A DNA stretch of 64,000 bases from Streptomyces sp. DH37. Lineage in GTDB: Bacteria; Actinomycetota; Actinomycetes; Streptomycetales; Streptomycetaceae. Shown here piece by piece: positions 19,224-27,492 of this stretch; within the stretch, counting starts at the first letter, position 1; each line of letters starts with the position of its first letter. The translations under genes were made by a program, and so were the position numbers. Below the pieces are notes generated by a model. The model was not told where the DNA came from, did not search any database, and worked only from the letters and a program-made list of their open reading frames with translations. The DNA lies in assembly GCF_029813835.1 (NCBI RefSeq), contig NZ_JARVKV010000004.1, positions 150,932-214,931 on the forward strand, in the 5' to 3' direction.

Positions 19224-19532
19224 CTACGGGCGCGCGCCGTGCGAGGGGGCGATCTCCTCGATCCGGCGCGCCAGGCGCACGTCCAGCTCCGTCACCTTCC
19301 CGCCCACGCTGTGGGTGTTCACCGACACCTCCACCGTGTTGTAGCCCAGCAGCAGGTCCGCGTGGTGGTCCGACTCCTCCTGGATCTGCGCCGTGTGGAG
19401 CACCATCGCCGCGGCCGGGAAGTGCCCGGCGAAGGAGTACCTCCTCCTCAGCCGGTCCTCCGCGAACTCCCAGCCGGGCAGCTCCGCCAGCGCGGCGTCG
19501 ATCTCCTGCGAGGTCAGCGGTCGGGGTGCCAT
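19224..19532 (-). CDS. 4a-hydroxytetrahydrobiopterin dehydratase (PCD/DCoH)
   Basis: 102-aa cytosolic enzyme that dehydrates 4a-hydroxytetrahydropterin and so recycles the pterin cofactor of aromatic amino acid hydroxylases. The family signature is ESDHHADLLLGYNTVEVSVNTHSVGGKVTELD, quoted here as the pieces SDHHADL, NTVEVSVNTH and GGKVTELD. LPGWEFAEDRLRRRY is the usual N-terminal strand. ATG 19532 gives the standard length. No pterin-dependent hydroxylase lies nearby, so its partner is elsewhere or it has another role. It is divergent from the MmyB-type regulator with only 51 bp between starts. Confidence 0.92.
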   Translation of the reverse strand: MAPRPLTSQEIDAALAELPGWEFAEDRLRRRYSFAGHFPAAAMVLHTAQIQEESDHHADLLLGYNTVEVSVNTHSVGGKVTELDVRLARRIEEIAPSHGARP

Positions 19533-19583
19533 GGCACGAAATCTCACTTCCCGTAGACGACCCTCCCAGCCTAGGGTCGCGGT

Positions 19584-20402
19584 ATGGGATCCGTTGCGGT
19601 CGACGCGAGCACCAGGAGCACCGGTACCGGCGGAGTGGGGCCCCTGCTGCGGCACTGGCGGGAGCGCGCCGGGCTCAGCCAGCTCGAACTGGCCCTGCGC
19701 GCCGACTCCTCCGCCCGGCACATCAGCTTCGTCGAGACCGGGCGCACCCGCCCCAGCCCGGAGATGGTGCTCCGGCTGGCCGAGCACCTCGACGTCCCCG
19801 TACGCGAGCGCAACGCGCTGCTGCTGGCCGCCGGGCACGCGCCGCACTATCCCGAGACCCCCGTGGACGACCCCTCGCTGGCCGCCCTGCGCGGCGGCCT
19901 GGAGCGGATGCTGACGGCGTACGAGCCCTACCCGGCCCTGGTGGTGAACGGCCGGTACGAGGTGCTGGCCGCCAACCGCGGCATCGCCGCCTTCCTGGAG
20001 GGCACGGCCGAGCACCTGCTGCGGCCCCCGCTGAACGCCATGCGCCTCACCCTCCACCCCGACGGGCTGGCCCCGCGCATCCGCAACTTCCTGGAGTGGC
20101 GCGAGCACCTGCTGGAGCAGATGCGGCGGCAGCTCGCGCCGCTGCGGTCGGCGCCGCTGCGCGAGCTGTACGAGGAGGTCACCGCCTATCCGCTGCCCGA
20201 GGGGGGCGCCGAACGGCACGGCGCCGAGGGTCCCTTCGCCCTGCCGATGGTGATCGAGCACAGGGGGCACGTCCTGTCGTTCTTCTCCACCATCACCACC
20301 TTCAACACCCCCATGGACGTGACCGTCTCCGAGCTGGCCATGGAGACCTTCGTCCCGGCCGACCCGGAGACGGCCGCCCTGCTGCCGGAGCTGATCGGCT
20401 AG
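19584..20402 (+). CDS. XRE-family regulator with MmyB-like ligand domain
   Basis: 272 aa. A helix-turn-helix near residues 20-75 (LLRHWRERAGLSQLELALRADSSARHISFVETGRTRPS) is followed by the MmyB-type ligand-binding domain typical of Streptomyces regulators: PALVVNGRYEVLAANRGIAAFL, LHPDGLAPRIRNFLEWREHL and the C-terminal FFSTITTFNTPMDVTVSELAMETFVPADPETA. Regulators of this type usually control an adjacent, divergent oxidoreductase; here the divergent neighbour is the pterin dehydratase. The inducer is unknown. Confidence 0.92.
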   Translation: MGSVAVDASTRSTGTGGVGPLLRHWRERAGLSQLELALRADSSARHISFVETGRTRPSPEMVLRLAEHLDVPVRERNALLLAAGHAPHYPETPVDDPSLAALRGGLERMLTAYEPYPALVVNGRYEVLAANRGIAAFLEGTAEHLLRPPLNAMRLTLHPDGLAPRIRNFLEWREHLLEQMRRQLAPLRSAPLRELYEEVTAYPLPEGGAERHGAEGPFALPMVIEHRGHVLSFFSTITTFNTPMDVTVSELAMETFVPADPETAALLPELIG

Positions 20403-20426
20403 CCGGCCGCCGGCCGCACGCCCCGC

Positions 20427-20873
20427 TCAGGGCCGCGGGGAGCGGAGCACCGCGCGCAGCGCCAGGTGCTGGGCCACCGCGAAGGCGGCGACCACCGCGG
20501 CCTGGAGCGGGATCCACACCCACCCCGCCGCGGACGGCTCCAGCACGCCGAGCGCGAGGGCGGCGGCGCCGGCCAGCGCCCACAGCAGGTTCCCCTCCAC
20601 CACCACGCGCACCCAGGGCGCGGGCGGTACGGGGCGGCTCGCCAGGAAGCCGACCCCCGCGCTGTACGGCAGCAGGAAGGCGCCGGCGCCCAGCAGCAGG
20701 CCGGTGTCCACGCCCAGCAGCCGTCCGAGGAGGCCGGACAGGGCGAGGTAGGCGACGGCGTTGACGCCGGTGACGGCCGCGTCCAGGGCCAGGAGGCGGC
20801 GCAGCAGCGGCAGCGCGGCGGGGACGGGGGCGGGGCGGGTGGTGCCGAAGGTGGCGGGCGAGGTCGCGGACAT
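20427..20873 (-). CDS. Small integral membrane protein
   Basis: 148 aa with four predicted membrane helices: LDAAVTGVNAVAYLALSGLLG, GLLLGAGAFLLPYSAGVGFLAS, VVVEGNLLWALAGAAALALGVL and PLQAAVVAAFAVAQHLALRAVL. I do not recognise a named family or catalytic residue. It resembles many small actinobacterial integral membrane proteins of unknown role. ATG 20873 leaves a short cytoplasmic leader; the longer frame adds an unlikely Arg/Pro-rich segment. It converges with the MmyB-type regulator. Confidence 0.7.
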   Translation of the reverse strand: MSATSPATFGTTRPAPVPAALPLLRRLLALDAAVTGVNAVAYLALSGLLGRLLGVDTGLLLGAGAFLLPYSAGVGFLASRPVPPAPWVRVVVEGNLLWALAGAAALALGVLEPSAAGWVWIPLQAAVVAAFAVAQHLALRAVLRSPRP

Positions 20874-21090
20874 GGCGGGATCGGCCTCCGTCGGGTCGGG
20901 TGCGGTCGGGACGCTCCGGCCGTACACGCGGGCCGGAGGCCGGGTTCCGGCCGGAGTGCGCCGGCCGGAACCCGGTGACCCCACCCTGCCGCCGCTCCGC
21001 CCGGCGGTCGATTACCGCCGAGGTAATCGCGGGCCGGATCCCGCTCCCGATCTGCGGACATCCGCTTGGCACACTTTTCCTACGACTCCC

Positions 21091-21140
21091 GGGCCCGGAC
21101 CGGCCCGGACCGGCCCGGACCGGCCCGGACCGGCCCGGGC
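21091..21140. repeat. Five tandem copies of a 10-bp repeat
   Basis: GGCCCGGACC-type decamers (CGGCCCGGAC) repeat five times, the first and last slightly changed. The array runs directly into the terminator hairpin downstream of the phosphodiesterase-like gene. Confidence 0.8.
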
Positions 21141-21156
21141 GGAGCGCCCGGGCCGG
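21130..21156 (-). terminator. Strong GC hairpin at the stop of the phosphodiesterase-like gene
   Basis: A 12-bp perfect stem containing CGGCCCGGGCG/CGCCCGGGCCG with a 3-nt GAG loop. It starts within a few bases of the stop codon at 21158 and is partly built from the adjacent decamer repeats. Confidence 0.65.
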
Positions 21157-21157
21157 G

Positions 21158-23236
21158 TCAGCGCAGGGGCACGCGGTCCGGGATGAAGGGGGCGGTCACG
21201 GCCGGGGCGGCCTGCGCCTCGCGCAGCCAGCCGCTCAGCACGCGGTGGATCCGCTCGGCGCCGACCGGTTCGCCGTCCGCGTCCGGCGCGGACAGCAGCA
21301 GCGGGTAGAGGAGGAACGCCCGTGACTGCTCGCCGCCGAGGCCGCCGTGGGAGCCGATCTGCTCCTCGAAGGCGTGGACGGCGCCGGTGGCCGGGTCGAG
21401 GGCCGAGTTGACCATGATGTCGGCGGCGTGCGGGAAGCGCGCGGTGCGCCGCACCAGCCCGGCCGCGCGGGGCCCGTAGGGCTCCAGGGGGTCCTCGCCG
21501 ACGATCTCCCCGGTGTCCAGGCGGTGTTCGCTGTCGCCGGCGCCGAGCACCACCGGCCCGTGGCGCTCGCTGTCGACGAGCAGGAAGCCGATGCCGGGGT
21601 GGTTGGCGAGGGTGCGCAGCAGGGCGGGGTGGCGGCGGTCGATCTCCTCGCGGGTGGCCCGCCCGGGGATGCCGGGGAAGGAGACCAGCCCGAGGTTGCC
21701 CGAGCCCAGCACCACCGGGTCGGAGGTGGGGGCGGGCCAGTGGGGCTCGGCGCCGTGCCCGTCCTCGGGCCGGTGCAGGGCGGCGCGGGCGGCGGCGCGG
21801 GCCTCGGCGCCGCTCGCCGAGTGCCGGGCCCGCCGGGAGACCGGCAGCCCGCATCCGGCGCGGACCAGGTCCTCCAGGGTCAGCCCGTAGTGGGAGGCGA
21901 AGGTCTCGCCGGGACTCTGCCCGTGGTCGGACAGGAGCACCAGGCGGTAGGGCCGGGGGGCCTGGGCCGCGACCTTGGCGATCAGGCCGACGGACCGGTC
22001 CAGCCGGCGCAGCACCTGGTGGGTGTCGCGGCCGCGCGGGCCGGAGTGGTGGGCGACCTCGTCGTAGGCGACGAGGTCGGCGTAGACGGCGGTCCGCCCG
22101 TTGAGGATGTCGCCGAGGACGGAGGCCACCACCACGTCCCGCTGGACGACGGTGGCGAAGGCCCGGATGAACGGGTAGAGCCCGCCGCGCGGCACCCGCG
22201 GGCTGTCCCCGCGGAGTCTGGCGCGGGTGGACTGGACGACCTCGCGGACGACTTCGGCGACGAAGGAGACGGCGGTGCGGGTGGCGTTGGCCGGGTCGGA
22301 GAAGTACGCGAAGTACCCGGCGCGCGACCGGTTGTGCCGGCCGCGCCGGGCGGAGACGGAGAGCACCAGGGCGACCTGGGCCGCGCCGCCGCTGAAGAGG
22401 TTGCCGCGGCTGGCTCCGTCGTGGGCGAGCAGCCCCGGTACGCCGCTGCGCTCGGCGGCGCGGCGCTGGAGCTGGGCGGCGCTGGAGGGCCGGTTGCTGA
22501 TCACCACCTCGCCGGTCTCCTTCTCGTACCAGCGGAAGGCGGGCACGTCCTCGTTGGAGCCGTGCAGGATGCCGAGCTGGCTGGCGCCGGTCTGGCTGGA
22601 CCAGTCGGTGTGCCAGGGGACGAGGCGGTGGGTGTCGCGGCACATGGCGGCGACGGTGGGCATCAGCGGCTCGCCGCCCTCGGGGGCGGCGATCGCGTCG
22701 AGCAGTACGTCGTGGCCGAGGCCGTCGAGCTGGAGGAAGACGGTGCCGGGGGTGGCGGGCATCCGCCGGCGCCCGGAGCGGCGCCAGCGGCGGTCGGCGA
22801 GCCGGGCCAGGCGCCGCCGGTACGCCCGGTCGTCACGGACGGCCAGGAAGGTGCTGGCCGCCGAGGAGGCGGCGGACATCGCGGCGGCGACGACCACGGC
22901 GGTGCGGGGGTCGGCCTCGCCGCGGTAGTCGGGCAGGAGGGCGAGCGCCAGCAGCAGCAGCGAGCCGTTGAGGAAGAACACCAGCAGGCCCAGCACCAGG
23001 GCGGGCACCAGCAGCAGGGCCCGTACCAGCAGGGGCCACACCAGGGCGCTGAGCAGGCCGAAGGCGCCGGCGCCGAGGGCGGCGGTGATCCCGATGGTGG
23101 TGGCGGTGTCGCCGTCGGCGGACTGGAGCCGGAAGTCGGGCAGCGCTCCGGCCAGGACGAGCATGGTGAGGGTGCTCACCGCCCACACGACCAGGACGCG
23201 CAGTACCGCGCCGCCCGCCCTGCGCCAGGCCGCCAT
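21158..23236 (-). CDS. Membrane-anchored alkaline phosphatase/phosphodiesterase-superfamily protein
   Basis: 692 aa. The first 140 residues hold three or four membrane helices (VLRVLVVWAVSTLTMLVLAG, ITAALGAGAFGLLSALVW, LLLVPALVLGLLVFFLNG) in a holin-like arrangement. The rest is an alkaline-phosphatase/nucleotide-pyrophosphatase fold with VFLQLDGLGHDVLLDAI (metal-ligand Asp), a TDWSSQTGASQ nucleophile region, ADLVAYDEVAHHSGPRGRD (metal ligands) and LLSDHGQSPGETF (metal-ligand Asp-His). It probably cleaves a phosphodiester or phosphomonoester, but the substrate is unknown. ATG 23236 has GGAG six bases upstream; a GTG at 23323 would add 29 residues and cannot be excluded. Confidence 0.82.
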   Translation of the reverse strand: MAAWRRAGGAVLRVLVVWAVSTLTMLVLAGALPDFRLQSADGDTATTIGITAALGAGAFGLLSALVWPLLVRALLLVPALVLGLLVFFLNGSLLLLALALLPDYRGEADPRTAVVVAAAMSAASSAASTFLAVRDDRAYRRRLARLADRRWRRSGRRRMPATPGTVFLQLDGLGHDVLLDAIAAPEGGEPLMPTVAAMCRDTHRLVPWHTDWSSQTGASQLGILHGSNEDVPAFRWYEKETGEVVISNRPSSAAQLQRRAAERSGVPGLLAHDGASRGNLFSGGAAQVALVLSVSARRGRHNRSRAGYFAYFSDPANATRTAVSFVAEVVREVVQSTRARLRGDSPRVPRGGLYPFIRAFATVVQRDVVVASVLGDILNGRTAVYADLVAYDEVAHHSGPRGRDTHQVLRRLDRSVGLIAKVAAQAPRPYRLVLLSDHGQSPGETFASHYGLTLEDLVRAGCGLPVSRRARHSASGAEARAAARAALHRPEDGHGAEPHWPAPTSDPVVLGSGNLGLVSFPGIPGRATREEIDRRHPALLRTLANHPGIGFLLVDSERHGPVVLGAGDSEHRLDTGEIVGEDPLEPYGPRAAGLVRRTARFPHAADIMVNSALDPATGAVHAFEEQIGSHGGLGGEQSRAFLLYPLLLSAPDADGEPVGAERIHRVLSGWLREAQAAPAVTAPFIPDRVPLR

Positions 23237-23461
23237 CCGCACTCCGTCCCGCCTTTCCGTCTCCGGGCCCTCGCCCCTCGCCGTCCGGTGCCGGAGCCGC
23301 CCCGGCATGTTCCACTTTTCCACAGTCCGTCACCGGCCCGGGGGCCCGCGCGGAAGGGCTGTGCGGAAGGAGCGGAAGGACCTGCGGGACCGGCAGGACG
23401 GGCGGGAGGGAATGAGAGGATCGGTACGGGGAAGGGCCCAGCGGACGGAAGGAGGGTCCGG

Positions 23462-24238
23462 GTGCCGGCGGAGATCACCTGGTGGGGCCATGCGACGACG
23501 GCGGTGCGCGACTCCGGCGTGACGGTGCTCACCGACCCGCTGCTCGTCCGCAGGCTGGCCCATCTGCGCAGGCGGCGCGGGGAGCTGCCGCCCGATTCGG
23601 TGGCGCGGGTGGACGTGGCGGTGGTCTCCCACCTGCACGCCGACCATCTGCACCTGCCCTCCCTGGCCCGCCTCCTGCCCGGCACGCGCCTCGTGGTGCC
23701 GCGCGGCGCGCTCGCCTCGGTGGCGGGGTTGCGGCGGCTGGCGGGGCGGCTGCGGATCGAGGAGGTGGACGCGGGCGAGACCGTACGGGTCGGGCCGGTG
23801 ACCGTCCGCGCGGTGCCCGCGGAGCACGACGGGCGCCGGCTGCCCTACGGGCCCCGGCTGGCGCCCGCCCTGGGCTACGTGGTCGAGGGGGAGTCCCGGA
23901 CGTACTTCGCCGGGGACACCGGGCTGTTCGACTCCATGGCGGAGGAGGTCGGCCCCGTCGACGCGGCGCTGCTGCCGGTCGGCGGCTGGGGGCCGAGGCT
24001 GGGCGACGGCCACATGAACGCGCGCCGGGCCGCCCAGGCGCTGGCCCGGCTGCGGGCGCCAGTGGCGGTGCCGGTGCACTACGGCACGTACTGGCCGATC
24101 GGTCTGGACGCGGTCCGGCCGCACGAGTTCCACTCCCCCGGGGACGAGTTCGTACGGCTGGCGGCGCGCGCGGCCCCCGCCTCGGCGGCGCGCCGGCTGG
24201 AGCACGGCGAGAGCCTGCGGCTGGAGGCGGCGGGGTGA
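23462..24238 (+). CDS. MBL-fold metallo-hydrolase (UlaG-like)
   Basis: 258 aa. Metallo-beta-lactamase-fold hydrolase: ITWWGHATTAV, then the metal motif SHLHADHLH (HxHxDH), AEHDGRR, FAGDTGLF (metal-bridging Asp) and PVHYGTYWP (last His). The pattern resembles UlaG/NAPE-PLD-like enzymes acting on phosphoesters or lactones; the substrate is unknown. The start is GTG 23462, with GGAGG about seven bases upstream. Its stop overlaps the DedA gene start by GTGA, so the two are translationally coupled. Confidence 0.88.
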   Translation: MPAEITWWGHATTAVRDSGVTVLTDPLLVRRLAHLRRRRGELPPDSVARVDVAVVSHLHADHLHLPSLARLLPGTRLVVPRGALASVAGLRRLAGRLRIEEVDAGETVRVGPVTVRAVPAEHDGRRLPYGPRLAPALGYVVEGESRTYFAGDTGLFDSMAEEVGPVDAALLPVGGWGPRLGDGHMNARRAAQALARLRAPVAVPVHYGTYWPIGLDAVRPHEFHSPGDEFVRLAARAAPASAARRLEHGESLRLEAAG

Positions 24239-24870
24239 TCGAGGGGCTGCTCGGCGCGGTGCGGGAGATCCCTGCGCAGGTGGCGCCTGGGGCGGTGGGT
24301 TATCCATCGCTGTTCCTGCTGGTGGCGTTCGGCGCGCTGGTGCCGGTGGTGCCGACGGGGGCGGTGGTCAGCGGGGCGGCGGCGGTGGCCTTCCACCGCA
24401 GTCCTCCGGCCCTTCCGCTGCTGCTGGTGTTCGCCGTCGCGGCGCTGGCCGCGTTCCTCGGCGACCTGCTGCTGTACTGGCTCGGGCAGCGCGGCGGGCG
24501 GTCGAGGAGCGGTTCGCGCTGGCTGGGGAGGATGCGCGAGCGGGCCGCGCCGGACCGGCTGGCGGCCGCGCGCCGGAAGCTGGACGAGCACGGTGTGACG
24601 GTGCTGGTCCTCTCCCGGCTGGTGCCGGCCGGGCGGATACCGGTGATGGTGGCCTGCCTCCTGTCGAGGATGCCGGTGCGGCAGTTCGTGCGCGGTGCCG
24701 CGCCGGCCTGCCTGGTGTGGACGGCGACGTATCAGATGATCGGGATCCTGGGCGGGTCGCTGTTCCCCGAGCCGTGGCAGGGCGTGGCCGCGGCGGTCGG
24801 CCTGACGCTGCTGGCCGGCGCGGTCCCCCAGGTGTGGCGGCGGCTGCGCCCGGCGCGGGCCCCGCGGTAG
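24235..24870 (+). CDS. DedA-family membrane protein
   Basis: 211 aa with about five membrane-associated segments. The DedA/SNARE-associated signature is visible as FGALVPVVPTGAVVSGAAA, LAAFLGDLLLYWLGQRGG and the conserved ARRKLDEHGVTVLVLSRLVPAGRIPVMVACLLSRMP, which carries the functionally important Arg residues (broken into its parts SRLVPAGR and PVMVACLL). DedA proteins are proton-dependent lipid carriers or scramblases of the inner membrane. The start GTG overlaps the MBL gene stop, indicating an operon. Confidence 0.9.
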   Translation: MIEGLLGAVREIPAQVAPGAVGYPSLFLLVAFGALVPVVPTGAVVSGAAAVAFHRSPPALPLLLVFAVAALAAFLGDLLLYWLGQRGGRSRSGSRWLGRMRERAAPDRLAAARRKLDEHGVTVLVLSRLVPAGRIPVMVACLLSRMPVRQFVRGAAPACLVWTATYQMIGILGGSLFPEPWQGVAAAVGLTLLAGAVPQVWRRLRPARAPR

Positions 24871-24893
24871 CGCCGGGCCGGGGCGCCCGGTCC

Positions 24894-25994
24894 CTACCCC
24901 AGGATCCTGGAGGCCCCGACCGGCATGTCCCACAGGTCCTCGCGCGGGCGGCCCGCCGCGGCCCAGGCGGCCCGCACCCGGTTCAGCGGTTCCAGCGGGG
25001 GCTCGGCCGAGAGCAGGAAGGTGGCCCAGTGCATGGGGGCCATGCGGCGGGCGCCGAGGTCCCGGCAGGCGGCGACGGCCTCCTCGGGGTCGGTGTGCAC
25101 GGGGCGGAGCATCCGGCGGGGCGCGTACGCGCCGATCGGCAGCAGGGCGAGGTCGATGCCGGGGTAGCGGCGGCCGATCTCGGCGAACCAGTGGCCGTAC
25201 CCGGTGTCGCCCGCGAAGTGGAGCCGCTGCCCGTGGCGGTCGGTGAGCACCCAGCCGCCCCACAGCGAGCGGCAGGTGTCGGTGAGGGTGCGCCGGGACC
25301 AGTGGTGGGCGGGGACGAAGTCGAAGCGCACGGCGCCGCCGCCCGGCGAGGGCAGTTCGGCCGCCTCCCACCAGTCCAGCTCGGTGACGCGGGCGAAGCG
25401 GCGCCTGCGGCACCAGGCGCCGAGCCCGGCGGGGACGAACAGCGGGGTGTCGCGCGGCAGTCGCCTGAGGGTGGGGGCGTCGAGGTGGTCGTAGTGGTTG
25501 TGGGAGATCACCACGGCATCGACGCGCGGCAGGTCCTCCCAGGGGACGCCGACCGGGGTGACCCGCGCCGGGGTGCCCAGGATCCGGCGGGACCAGACGG
25601 GGTCGGTCAGGACGGTGAGACCGCCGATGCGCACCACCCAGCTGGCGTGCCCGGCCCAGGTGACGGCGACGGTGTCGGCGTCGACCGGCGGCAGGGGCGC
25701 CGGCTCGCAGGGCAGCAGGGGGACCTCGCGCAGCGCCTCCGGGTCGGGGCGCGTGCTGCCCTCCCTGGCTATCCGGGACAGGGAGCGCAGGCCGGGCAGG
25801 GGCTCGGTGAGCCGGTCGGCGAAGGTGCGCGGCCAGGTGCGCCGCTCGCCGAGCGGGCGGGGCACGGGCAGGGCGGGGGGCCGGGGGGAGCCGGGGGCGT
25901 CCGGGGAGCCGAGGACGGCGGGGGCGGCGGGGACGGCGGGGGCGGCAGGGGCGTCGAGGAGGGCGGGTGCGGGCTGCTCGGTCTGTTCGGTCAT
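24894..25994 (-). CDS. MBL-fold hydrolase (NAPE-PLD/RomA-like)
   Basis: 366 aa. An Ala/Pro-rich leader precedes a metallo-beta-lactamase-fold domain: VTWAGHASWVVRIGGLTVLTDPVWS, the metal motif SHNHYDHLD, PAHHWSRRT, FAGDTGYG and PMHWATF. This is the arrangement of N-acylphosphatidylethanolamine phospholipase-D-like and RomA proteins. The substrate is unknown. The ATG at 25994 overlaps the stop of the aminotransferase-fold gene (ATGA), so the two are coupled and probably act together. Confidence 0.88.
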   Translation of the reverse strand: MTEQTEQPAPALLDAPAAPAVPAAPAVLGSPDAPGSPRPPALPVPRPLGERRTWPRTFADRLTEPLPGLRSLSRIAREGSTRPDPEALREVPLLPCEPAPLPPVDADTVAVTWAGHASWVVRIGGLTVLTDPVWSRRILGTPARVTPVGVPWEDLPRVDAVVISHNHYDHLDAPTLRRLPRDTPLFVPAGLGAWCRRRRFARVTELDWWEAAELPSPGGGAVRFDFVPAHHWSRRTLTDTCRSLWGGWVLTDRHGQRLHFAGDTGYGHWFAEIGRRYPGIDLALLPIGAYAPRRMLRPVHTDPEEAVAACRDLGARRMAPMHWATFLLSAEPPLEPLNRVRAAWAAAGRPREDLWDMPVGASRILG

Positions 25995-27367
25995 GCGGGG
26001 CTCCCATCTGCGTCCGGGAACTTCACGGGGTGCGCGGCCGCCGGGCCTCCGGCCGTCAGCTCCTCCAGGGCCGACGCCAGCGACGCCAGCGCCTCCGTCA
26101 CCTCCGGCCGTTCGAGGGGATGGCGGGCGTCCGGAGGGCCGGAGGGGGGCGTGCGGGGCGTGGTGGGCCCGGCGCCCGGGGAGGCGCCGCGGGCCAGCAC
26201 GTCGGTCGACAGCCGCACCCGCAGGGCGCGCGGATCGTCGCCGAAGCGGTGGCCGCCCAGGGCGTACGGGCCCAGCCGCCGCACCAGTTCCGCCTCCAGC
26301 CCGGCGGCGTCCTCGATGCCGCGGGCGGCCAGCGCGGGGCGCAGCGCCTCGAAGTCGGGATACAGGTGCCGTCCCGCGTGCGGCGGGCGGCAGACCGCGC
26401 CGGCGCCGGTCAGGGCGCGGTGGAGGGCGAGGGCGAGTACGGCGTGGACGCGGTTGCCGGCGGCGCGGTGCTCGCGCAGCGGCTCCGGCTCGCCCAGCGC
26501 CTCGGCGGCGGCCTCGGCGTCCCGGCCGCGGGGGCGGGCGTGCAGGGCGGCCAGGACGGCGCGCGTCCGCCTTCCCAGCTCCCGGCCGCGCCCGGTGGCG
26601 GGGAGGCGGGCGACGCCCGTGGCGGTGCCGGGCCAGAAGGCGGACTCCGGGTCGGCGCCGAGGTCGACCAGGACCACGACGGAGTCGTGGTCCGTACCGC
26701 CCTGTTCCCGGCCGTGCGCGCCGGGAACGCCGTGCAGGGCGCCGGCGTGGGCTCCGGCGTGGGTGCCGGCGGTGCGGGGGCCGGGGCGGTGCAGGATCTC
26801 GGCGGGGCTGACGGTCACCGTGCCGTGGGGGTCGTGGGAGGTGTCGCGCCAGCTCTCGTCGCTGATGACCAGCAGGTCCTCCTGGACGGCCGCCTCGCAC
26901 ACCTCGTGCAGCAGTTCGGGCGGCGCGGCGGTTCCGGTGAGGCCGTCGGCCACGGAGAGCAGCAGCACCCGCGGGTCGCCGCCGCCGGCACGGGCCCGGC
27001 CCACGGACTCCAGCAGCGCGAAGGGGTCGGGCACCCCGCCGCACTCGGCCGGCACGGGCACGGGGTGCAGCGGCCGGCCGAGTAGCCGGGCCTGGTCGGC
27101 GTGCCAGGCGGGGCCGGGCCGGGGCAGCACCACCCCGCCGGTGTCCGCGCCGCCCTCCGCCCCGTCTCCCCCGTCCGTGTTCCCGTCGGCGGCGGCGAGC
27201 AGCGCCAGCAGGAGCAGGGGCGCGGTGGGGGCCGCCACGACCTGGCCGGGTTCGGTCGGCAGACCGCGCCGCCGCCAGTAGCCGCAGGCCGCCTCGGCCA
27301 CGGCGTCGTGCACGGCCGGTACGGGGACGGCCGCGGGGGCGGGGCCGTCCGGTCGGGTCTGCTGCAT
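25991..27367 (-). CDS. Aminotransferase-fold (PLP class I/II-like) protein lacking the catalytic lysine
   Basis: 458 aa. The fold is recognisable: a GYWRRRGLPTEPGQVVAAPTAP N-terminal segment, then RVLLLSVADGLTGTAAPP and LLVISDESWRD (the Asp that normally pairs with the PLP ring nitrogen). Where the family has the PLP lysine (an SLSK-like motif before a GxRxG strand) this protein reads VDLGADPESAFWPGTATG. The whole protein contains one lysine, about 12 residues from the C-terminus. It is therefore unlikely to work as a transaminase, and a structural or ligand-binding role is possible. ATG 27367 has GGAGG six bases upstream. It is coupled to the MBL hydrolase gene. Confidence 0.75.
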   Translation of the reverse strand: MQQTRPDGPAPAAVPVPAVHDAVAEAACGYWRRRGLPTEPGQVVAAPTAPLLLLALLAAADGNTDGGDGAEGGADTGGVVLPRPGPAWHADQARLLGRPLHPVPVPAECGGVPDPFALLESVGRARAGGGDPRVLLLSVADGLTGTAAPPELLHEVCEAAVQEDLLVISDESWRDTSHDPHGTVTVSPAEILHRPGPRTAGTHAGAHAGALHGVPGAHGREQGGTDHDSVVVLVDLGADPESAFWPGTATGVARLPATGRGRELGRRTRAVLAALHARPRGRDAEAAAEALGEPEPLREHRAAGNRVHAVLALALHRALTGAGAVCRPPHAGRHLYPDFEALRPALAARGIEDAAGLEAELVRRLGPYALGGHRFGDDPRALRVRLSTDVLARGASPGAGPTTPRTPPSGPPDARHPLERPEVTEALASLASALEELTAGGPAAAHPVKFPDADGSPA

Positions 27368-27492
27368 CCGTGCCTCCACCGTGTCCTGCTGCTGCGTCCT
27401 GCTGCGTCCTGTCGCGTCCCGCCGTGTCCTGCTGTCCCGCCGTCTGCCGCCGCCGTGCCACCGCCGTGTCGCCGCCGGGCGGCGCGCGGCCG

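Noticed and set aside
25991..27367. Functional transaminase
   Set aside because: The PLP lysine position has no lysine and the only lysine lies in the C-terminal tail.
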